Positions 13,345 to 18,486 of a DNA stretch of 18,486 nt are shown piece after piece. Below the pieces are notes generated by a model, which was not told where the DNA came from, ran no database searches, and worked only from the letters and a program-made list of their open reading frames with translations. The stretch covers positions 1 to 18,486 of the forward strand of contig DASSHC010000379.1 in NCBI GenBank assembly GCA_035693105.1, read 5' to 3'. Source of the DNA: DASSHC01 sp035693105. GTDB taxonomy: Bacteria > Chloroflexota > Chloroflexia > Thermomicrobiales > Thermomicrobiaceae. Position 1 is the stretch's first letter. The number at the start of each line of letters is the position of its first letter. The translations under genes and the position numbers were made by a program.

Positions 13345-14889
13345 TCACGCGTCGCCGCGGGTCAGCGAGGTGACGACGCCGACGGCGCAGATGCAGGCGC
13401 AGACCAGGAAGGCCGCCTGAAAGCCGTGGTGGAAGGTCCGGTGCAGGGCGGCGACCTGCGTTCCGTCGGCCCCGGACGCCAGCCTAGCGCCGGCTGCCGC
13501 CGCGCCGGCGCTGGCGAAGATCGCGCCCGCGATCGCCACGCTGATGCTCTGCCCCACCGTGCGCCCGGTCGCCAGGATGCCCGAGGCGACGCCACGCCGC
13601 GACGTCGGGGCCGCGCCGAGCATGGCGCTGTTGTTGGGCGAATTGAACATGCCTTGCCCGACACCGGTGACGATCAGCGCGACGGCGCCGAGCCAGATGG
13701 GAGTCTGGGCGCCGAGGCTACCGATCAGCAGCAGCCCCCCGGTCGCGATCGCGAGCCCGATGGCGGCCAGCCAGCGGGTGCCGATGCGATCTGAGAGCGC
13801 GCCGCTGAAGGGCGTCACCAGCGCGATCGAGAGCGGGAGCGGCGTCATCAGGAACCCCGCCTCGATGGTCGAATAACCGCGCTGCTGCTCCAGATAGAAC
13901 GGGAAGAGGAAGCTGACCGGGTAGAGCGAGAGGAAGCTCAGGATCTGGGTGAAGGAGGCCGAGGCGAAGACCCGGCGCTTGAAGAGCGAGAGGTCGAGGA
14001 TGGGGTCCGTGATCTTGAGCTCGACCACGATCATCCCCAGCAACCCAACGGCCCCGATCGTCAGCGCGGCGATCACGCGCGGCGTCGACCAGCCCCACTC
14101 ACGCCCGAACGACAGCCCCAGCGTCAGCGCGGCCAGCCCGACAGCCAGGAGCAGCGCCCCGGCGGGGTCGAAGCGGCCGCGCGCGGTGCCATGGTGCTCC
14201 GCCGGGCGCAGGATGCGGGCGGCCAGCATCACCGCCACGATGCCGATCGGCACGTTGACATAGAAGATGGCGCGCCAGCTAATGGCGTGCGTCAGGATGC
14301 CGCCGATGGTCGGTCCCGTGGTGATCCCGAGCTGCACTACCAGCGAGTTCAGCCCCAGGGCGCGGCCGCGCTCGGAGGGCGGGAAGGCGGCCAGCAGCAT
14401 GGCCGGGCTGATGCCGACCAGGAGCGCGCCGCCGAACCCCTGCAGCGCCCGGCAGGCGACCAGGAAGGGGAGGCCCGGCGCGGCGCCGCAGAGGGCTGAG
14501 GAGGTGGTGAAGACGATCAGGCCGGAGATCCAGATCGGCTTGTGGCCGAGCATGTCGGCCAGCCGGCCGATCGTCAGCAGGGAGGAGGCCGAGGCGACCA
14601 GATAGGCGATGATGACCCACTCGATGGTGCCGTTCAGCCCGACGTGGAAGTGCCCGGCGATGGTCGGCAGCGAGATGTTGACGATGGAGGAGTCCAGCGT
14701 CGACATAAAGATGCCGATGGCGATAACGACGAAGGCGGCCCACTTGTTCGGGAGGCTCCCCAGTCCCGCTCCGATCCCGGTGGCCGGCAACGCGGCCGCG
14801 CGCTCCGTGGCCGGGGCCGCCTCGCCGTTGACCGGCGTACTGGCCGTCCAGTTCGTGCGCACCGGGCGGCCCGCGGGGTCGTCAGGCAT
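13345..14889 (-). CDS. MFS drug/proton antiporter, DHA2 (EmrB/QacA-like, 14 TM) family
   Basis: The 514-residue membrane protein begins with a polar N-terminus of about 48 residues, then many hydrophobic helices. LDSSIVNISLPTI (65-77) is the DHA2 motif in helix 1. GRLADMLGHK (108-117) is motif A in the loop after helix 2. GITTGPTIGG (188-197) is the antiporter motif C in helix 5. The family exports drugs and other hydrophobic compounds in exchange for protons. The ATG is 15 bases after the stop of the GNAT gene on the same strand, so the two are probably co-transcribed; a clear Shine-Dalgarno is lacking, which suggests translation coupled to the GNAT gene. Substrate unknown. Confidence 0.93.
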   Translation of the reverse strand: MPDDPAGRPVRTNWTASTPVNGEAAPATERAAALPATGIGAGLGSLPNKWAAFVVIAIGIFMSTLDSSIVNISLPTIAGHFHVGLNGTIEWVIIAYLVASASSLLTIGRLADMLGHKPIWISGLIVFTTSSALCGAAPGLPFLVACRALQGFGGALLVGISPAMLLAAFPPSERGRALGLNSLVVQLGITTGPTIGGILTHAISWRAIFYVNVPIGIVAVMLAARILRPAEHHGTARGRFDPAGALLLAVGLAALTLGLSFGREWGWSTPRVIAALTIGAVGLLGMIVVELKITDPILDLSLFKRRVFASASFTQILSFLSLYPVSFLFPFYLEQQRGYSTIEAGFLMTPLPLSIALVTPFSGALSDRIGTRWLAAIGLAIATGGLLLIGSLGAQTPIWLGAVALIVTGVGQGMFNSPNNSAMLGAAPTSRRGVASGILATGRTVGQSISVAIAGAIFASAGAAAAGARLASGADGTQVAALHRTFHHGFQAAFLVCACICAVGVVTSLTRGDA

Positions 14890-14904
14890 CAGTGCCGCCG
14901 CTGA

Positions 14905-15402
14905 TCACTTCTCGCGCAGCCACTCGGCATACTGGGCCTCGTAGAGCGAGGCGTGCTGCTGGCCGTCCAGCGATTTGCGCATCATCACCTCGACGCGGTC
15001 CTCGTCGAAGCCGTCGCGCTTGTAGAAGGCGTGGGCGATCGGGTTGGTCACGTCGACGCTGAGCTCGATGAAGGAGCAGCCGGCCTGGCGAGCGGTCTCG
15101 GTCGCCGCGTCGAGCAGGATGCGTCCAACGCCCTGGCTGCGATAGTCCTGCCGCACCACGAAGCGGCGGATCATGCCGAAGCGGCCGTGGCTGGTCTTGT
15201 AGCCGATGAAGAGCTCCAGCTTGCCGACGACCTCGCCGTCGATCTCGGCCACCAGCACGCTGCTCGGCTCGTAGGCATCGTCGTGATACTCCGCGACGGC
15301 GCTCGCCTCGTCGTAGCACCAATCGAGACTGCGGTTGAGCGCCGCCTCTTCGCCCGCGTCACTCAGCCGCCCGGGACGCACCGTGACCCTGGCTTCCGCC
15401 AT
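14905..15402 (-). CDS. GNAT family N-acetyltransferase
   Basis: The 165-residue protein has the acetyl-CoA pyrophosphate-binding motif RRFVVRQDYRSQGVGRILLD (79-98, with R88-SQGVG-R94), followed by CSFIELSVDVTNPIAHAFYK (109-128) and the usual tyrosine (Y127) in AFYKRDGF. It would transfer an acetyl group from acetyl-CoA to an amine, which cannot be named. The start at the ATG is supported by GGAGGAAGCGAGG upstream. It is followed by the antiporter gene, a pairing that could serve resistance to a toxic amine, which is an inference only. Confidence 0.92.
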   Translation of the reverse strand: MAEARVTVRPGRLSDAGEEAALNRSLDWCYDEASAVAEYHDDAYEPSSVLVAEIDGEVVGKLELFIGYKTSHGRFGMIRRFVVRQDYRSQGVGRILLDAATETARQAGCSFIELSVDVTNPIAHAFYKRDGFDEDRVEVMMRKSLDGQQHASLYEAQYAEWLREK

Positions 15403-15477
15403 GCCTGCCTCGCTTCCTCCGGCTCATCCATCGCTTGTCGCGCACGCAGGATACCATGCCCGGGCACCGGCTTCGCG

Positions 15478-15514
15478 TATAGTTGGCGGTGGAGCGCCAG
15501 CGGGAGCTGGCGCT
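15478..15514 (+). promoter_or_regulatory. Candidate -10 element and leader hairpin of the aminotransferase gene
   Basis: TATAGT (15478-15483) lies 58 bases before the GTG, without a clear -35. Right after it, AGCGCCAGC (15493-15501) and GCTGGCGCT (15506-15514) form a perfect nine-pair stem around a 4-base loop, 15 bases before the Shine-Dalgarno. The stem would lie at the very 5' end of the transcript. The gap also has to hold the promoter of the divergent GNAT gene, for which only a weak TATCCT on the minus strand was seen. Confidence 0.35.
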
Positions 15515-15540
15515 GCGTGCTTGCAATGAGGGAGTGTAGC

Positions 15541-16707
15541 GTGAAGTACCGTTTTGCTGATCGCGTAGTCTCGATGGCCCCTTCGCCGACGCTGGCGGTC
15601 TCCGATCGAGTGCGCGAGCTGCGACGGCAGGGACTCGACGTGGTGGACCTCGGTGGGGGCGATCCCGACTTCCCCACGCCGGAGCATGTGCGGCGCGCCG
15701 CCGAGGAGGCGCTGGAGCGGGGCGAGTCGCACTACGTGGCCAGTGCCGGGCTGCCGCGGCTGCGCCAGGCGATCGCGGAGAAGCTCCGTCAGGACAACAA
15801 CATCATGGTCGAGCCGGACCAGATTATCGTGACGCCGGGCGCAAAATCGGCCATCTTCGCCGCGATCCTGGCGCTGACCCAGCAGGGCGACGACGTGGCC
15901 ATGTTCGATCCCGGCTGGGTATCCTACGAGCCGATGGCGACCATGGCGGGCGCCGGCACGGTCCACATCCCGCTCGATCCGGCGGAGAACTACCGCGTCA
16001 GCCGAGAGGTGCTCCGGGCACACCTGACGCCCGCGACGCGGGTGCTGATCGCCAACAGCCCGAACAACCCGACCGGCCGCGTGCTGACCCGCGCGGAGCT
16101 GGAGGACATCGCGGCGGTGGCGATCGAGCGCGATCTGCTGGTCATCTCCGACGAGATCTACGAGAAGATCACCTACGACGGCTACCAGCCGATCAGCATC
16201 GGCTCACTGCCGGAGATGGCCGAGCGCACCGTGACGGTGAACGGCTTCTCCAAGGCCTACGCCATGACCGGCTGGCGGCTCGGCTACCTCGCCGGCCCGC
16301 GCCCGGTGATCGCCCAGGTGCTGAAGGTTCATAGCCACTCGGTCACCTGCGCCACCTCGTTCGCGCAGTACGGCGCCATCGCCGCGCTGGAGGGACCGCA
16401 GGGCTTCATCGACACCATGGTCGAGGCCTGGGATCGCCGCCGGCACCTGATCGCGGGCGGGCTGAACAGCGTGCCCGGCTTCCAGTGCCCGCTGCCAGAG
16501 GGCGCCTTCTACGCTCTGCCCGATGTCAGCGGCACCGGCTTGAGCGGCGACGAAGTCGCCCGCCGGCTGATCGACGAGGCGCGGGTGGGGGCGACGCCGG
16601 GGAGCGCTTTCGGTGAAGTCAGCGCCGCTACCATCCGGCTCAGCTTCGCCAACTCGGACGAATCGCTGGAGACGGCGGTGGAGCGGATCCGCCAGGTGTT
16701 CCGCTAA
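15541..16707 (+). CDS. Class I pyridoxal-phosphate aminotransferase (aspartate aminotransferase-like)
   Basis: The 388-residue cytoplasmic enzyme matches fold-type I aminotransferases of the AspC/AAT-Igamma group. Seen: GGGDPDFPTPEHV (38-50), the ANSPNNPTGRVL stretch (171-182, N176 near the cofactor), VISDEIYEKITY (201-212, D204 to the pyridine nitrogen), the Schiff-base lysine in GFSKAYAMTGWRLGY (K238), and IRLSF (R366, substrate carboxylate). It moves an amino group between an amino acid and a 2-oxo acid; aspartate is the family default but aromatic or other acids are possible. The open frame reaches back to 14953 but the GTG at 15541 has GAGGGAG 5-8 bases before it. An ATG at 15526 is an alternative without a site. 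Confidence 0.95.
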   Translation: MKYRFADRVVSMAPSPTLAVSDRVRELRRQGLDVVDLGGGDPDFPTPEHVRRAAEEALERGESHYVASAGLPRLRQAIAEKLRQDNNIMVEPDQIIVTPGAKSAIFAAILALTQQGDDVAMFDPGWVSYEPMATMAGAGTVHIPLDPAENYRVSREVLRAHLTPATRVLIANSPNNPTGRVLTRAELEDIAAVAIERDLLVISDEIYEKITYDGYQPISIGSLPEMAERTVTVNGFSKAYAMTGWRLGYLAGPRPVIAQVLKVHSHSVTCATSFAQYGAIAALEGPQGFIDTMVEAWDRRRHLIAGGLNSVPGFQCPLPEGAFYALPDVSGTGLSGDEVARRLIDEARVGATPGSAFGEVSAATIRLSFANSDESLETAVERIRQVFR

Positions 16708-16748
16708 ACGCGGGTGGCGAACTCCGTCTGCCCCCCGATCGTCCCAAA

Positions 16749-16779
16749 TCGACATCGGCCATCGTATCAGTCGTATACA
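16749..16779 (+). promoter_or_regulatory. Candidate promoter of the Tad-like gene
   Basis: TCGACA (16749-16754) and TATACA (16774-16779) are 19 bases apart, so spacing is long. The -10 lies in a near direct repeat TCGTATCAG / TCGTATACAG (16762-16780). Sequence match only. Confidence 0.3.
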
Positions 16780-16802
16780 GGACATTTCGGCACTGCACCG
16801 GA

Positions 16803-16829
16803 GCCGGGCAGTCAACGATACTGCCCGGC
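16803..16829 (+). promoter_or_regulatory. Perfect hairpin directly before the Tad-gene Shine-Dalgarno
   Basis: GCCGGGCAGT (16803-16812) and ACTGCCCGGC (16820-16829) pair over ten bases around a 7-base loop. The GGGAGG ribosome site starts one base after the stem, so folding could affect ribosome access, or the dyad could be an operator. No T tract follows. Confidence 0.5.
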
Positions 16830-16845
16830 AGGGAGGTGCGCGTGC

Positions 16846-17862
16846 ATGTGGCGTGTCGTGCGACGAATTGATGACGTATCCGACGCCGCGCCGCGCGGCC
16901 AGGTGCTCATTCTTTTCGCCATGTTCCTCGTGGTGCTGATCGGTATGGCCGGCCTGGCCACCGATCTCGGCTACGCCTTCGCTCAGCGCCGCGCCATGCA
17001 AAACTCGGCCGACGCGGCCAGCGAGGCGGGGGCGCTGGTCGTGCTCAAAGCCGCACAGAACAACACGCTCTCGGCGCAAGCCGACGCCAAGGCGCTGGCC
17101 AACGCCAACGCCGGCAAGGTCGCTCCCAAGGTCAATTGCTCCTACGTCGACGACAACGACACCGTGCTGGGCGACTGCTCGGCGGCTGTGCCGGCGACCG
17201 CCACCGGCGTGAAGGTGGCGGTAACCGAGACGCACGATACCTTCTTTATGCAGGCCGTACCGGGCGCGCCCAAGACGGTCACGACCTCCGCGTCGGCGAC
17301 CGCGCACGTGCAACTGATGATGTCGCCACCTCAGGACGGCCCCTTCATCGTCTGCGGTGTGGGTTCGCAGACGGCGAAAGGCAAGACGGTCAACATTCTC
17401 CAGTCTCAGAACGGCAAATGGGTGTTCAACCAGAACGCCACTGACCAGACATTCGTCATCCACGGGCCGCAGGTTCCCGGCTGCAACACGCAGGGCGACC
17501 GCTTCAAGGGCCTGGCGAATCAGGACGCCAACGAGGGCCGCACGACTCCCGGCTGGTTCGCCTACGATACCGGCACCAAGGCAGGGCCGACCCGCAGCAC
17601 GGTCGCCGGCATACAGGGGTGCCAGAAGGATGATGCCCCGGATCAATGCGTACTGATCCTGCCGGTCGCGGTCGATCAGCCGCCGGAGCAGGGCAACTCC
17701 AAGCAAGTCTACGTTGTGGGCTACGCGGCGTTCTACGTCACGCAGGTCAATGCCAACACGCACGACGGTAAGCTGCTGATGGGCTACGACCTCACCGGGG
17801 CTGGTCAGTCCGGTTGGACGCCAACGTCGTCGGGGCCGGTCGTGATCCGCGTCACGCAGTGA
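16846..17862 (+). CDS. Tad/TadE-TadG-like pilus-assembly or envelope protein
   Basis: The 338-residue product begins with RGQVLILFAMFLVVLIGMAG (17-36), a single transmembrane segment, then LATDLGYAFAQRRAMQNSAD (37-56) and AASEAGAL. This is the N-terminal signature of the TadE/G-like family: one helix, a G-x-A-x-D-x-G-x-A-Y strip, and an ADAA stretch. The remaining 260 or so residues would be outside the membrane, rich in Thr, Asn, Gln and Gly, with six cysteines in the visible core that may pair. In Tad systems such proteins are minor pilins; here no tadA, tadB, tadC or flp gene lies nearby. The frame stays open to 16714, but the ATG at 16846 has GGGAGG nine bases upstream. Confidence 0.85.
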   Translation: MWRVVRRIDDVSDAAPRGQVLILFAMFLVVLIGMAGLATDLGYAFAQRRAMQNSADAASEAGALVVLKAAQNNTLSAQADAKALANANAGKVAPKVNCSYVDDNDTVLGDCSAAVPATATGVKVAVTETHDTFFMQAVPGAPKTVTTSASATAHVQLMMSPPQDGPFIVCGVGSQTAKGKTVNILQSQNGKWVFNQNATDQTFVIHGPQVPGCNTQGDRFKGLANQDANEGRTTPGWFAYDTGTKAGPTRSTVAGIQGCQKDDAPDQCVLILPVAVDQPPEQGNSKQVYVVGYAAFYVTQVNANTHDGKLLMGYDLTGAGQSGWTPTSSGPVVIRVTQ

Positions 17863-17886
17863 TGATCCGCAACGCCCGCGCTCGCG

Positions 17887-18195
17887 CTACTCCTTGAACA
17901 CGCCCAGGATGGTGAAGGTGATCGCGCTGAAGAAGGCGATCGGGAAGGCGAAGAGGACGGCCAGCGCCAGCGGCCCGGCGACCAGCAGCACCGAGTGGTT
18001 CCAGTTGGCCGGCGCGGTGAGCGCCACGGCGATCGCGGCCGGCAGGGGCATCACGACCGCCAGCGCCAGCAACCCCCGCCGCAGGGTGGCATGACCTGGC
18101 AGCGGTGCGCGGCGCAGCACCACGGCGACATCGATGGCCGCCGCGACGACCGCGGCGGCGACCACGGCCACGATGATCAGGGTGTGGGTGTCCAA
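17887..18195 (-). CDS. Small membrane protein with about three helices, unknown family
   Basis: I do not recognise this protein. From the chosen start it has 102 residues with hydrophobic segments near residues 6-25, 42-60 and 70-96 and a basic loop after the first (VLRRAPLPGHATLRRG). The start is uncertain: the open frame begins at a TTG at 18243 with no ribosome site, whereas the TTG at 18195 has AGGAGGG about 11-12 bases upstream and starts right before the first helix. A possible -10 at 18248-18253 also favours the later start. Its 3' end faces the Tad-like gene with only 24 bases between, so the two are convergent. Confidence 0.6.
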   Translation of the reverse strand: MDTHTLIIVAVVAAAVVAAAIDVAVVLRRAPLPGHATLRRGLLALAVVMPLPAAIAVALTAPANWNHSVLLVAGPLALAVLFAFPIAFFSAITFTILGVFKE

Positions 18196-18247
18196 TCGAC
18201 CGGCTTCCCTCCTGCTGGAACGCGCCCGCCTCCTGGGACGCAACGCG

Positions 18248-18253
18248 ATTGTA
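18248..18253 (-). promoter_or_regulatory. Candidate -10 element for the small membrane protein
   Basis: TACAAT on the minus strand, five of six to consensus, about 53 bases before the TTG at 18195. A weak TTGGCC lies 19 bases upstream, inside the inverted repeat arm. Confidence 0.3.
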
Positions 18254-18263
18254 GCGCTGTCCG

Positions 18264-18486
18264 AGGCACGAGGGCCAAGCGGCGGCAGCCGAGCAGGTTG
18301 GGTGCCGCCTGGGGCACGGATTCCTCCACTTCGGTCGGGATGACAGGGAGAAAGCTGGGCCTATCGGACGAGGCAAAGTGCCGTCGCCCGCCCCCTATTC
18401 CCCCTGTCATCCCGATCGAAGTGGAGGAATCCGTGCCCCAGGCGACACCCAACTTGCTCGGCTGCCGCCGCTTGGCCCTCGTGCCT
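18264..18486. repeat. Large inverted repeat with 85-base arms (copy B), reaching the window edge
   Basis: Arm 18264-18348 and arm 18402-18486 are reverse complements with three differences by my count, separated by 53 bases. The right arm ends exactly at the edge, but on the left arm the next bases upstream (from 18263) are visible, so longer pairing can only be judged with the next sequence. The inner part (18323-18376) matches copy A at 13184-13237. No transposase is encoded. It looks like a non-coding mobile or palindromic element, or a very strong hairpin. Confidence 0.85.

Noticed and set aside
14953..15540. N-terminal extension of the aminotransferase frame
   Set aside because: The upstream codons run antisense through the GNAT gene; the ribosome site and family start both point to 15541.

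Overview
The window is a GC-rich stretch of a bacterial chromosome that reads as mostly core metabolism plus cell-envelope genes. The protein content fits the phylum Chloroflexota, perhaps class Thermomicrobia or a relative: a Tat-type solute-binding lipoprotein with a long Ser/Thr/Ala linker, a secreted peptidoglycan hydrolase with a huge Thr/Pro/Ala linker, an M50-CBS protease and a Tad-type protein. This placement is an inference from style and gene families, because there is no rRNA or tRNA to confirm it. GTG and TTG starts are common, and Shine-Dalgarno sites of GGAGG type decide most starts. No tRNA, rRNA, CRISPR array, transposase or integrase is visible.

Layout. Positions 1-4642 hold three minus-strand genes: glgC (ADP-glucose pyrophosphorylase), a GalT-like HIT-superfamily protein, and a family 5 (peptide/nickel type) ABC-transporter solute-binding lipoprotein that runs off the left edge. 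Divergent from glgC are accD and accA, overlapping by 8 bases, which encode the two carboxyltransferase subunits of acetyl-CoA carboxylase. Next comes a 718-residue secreted M23 peptidase plus lytic transglycosylase fusion. It converges on an M50 site-2-type protease with CBS domains. Then follow a sigma-54 (rpoN) gene with an unusual cysteine-rich insertion and pyrB (aspartate carbamoyltransferase). A GNAT acetyltransferase and a 14-TM type drug/proton antiporter form a minus-strand pair converging on pyrB. Divergent from that pair are a class I aminotransferase and a single-gene Tad/TadE-like envelope protein. A small three-helix membrane protein and a large inverted repeat close the window.

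The genes do not form one pathway. accDA supplies malonyl-CoA, glgC supplies ADP-glucose, and pyrB commits carbamoyl phosphate to pyrimidines. The wall hydrolase, the Tad protein, the lipoprotein and the M50 protease act at or outside the membrane. I see no clear new multi-gene system. The most unusual items are the RpoN with a CxxC-x8-CxxC insertion and a possible -24/-12 site upstream of its own gene, a family of dispersed palindromic repeats (one with 85-base arms) placed mainly at gene ends, and a recurring pattern of perfect GC hairpins lying in 5' leaders, most of them just before Shine-Dalgarno sites. Large ORFs antisense to real genes are GC-driven shadows and were left out.
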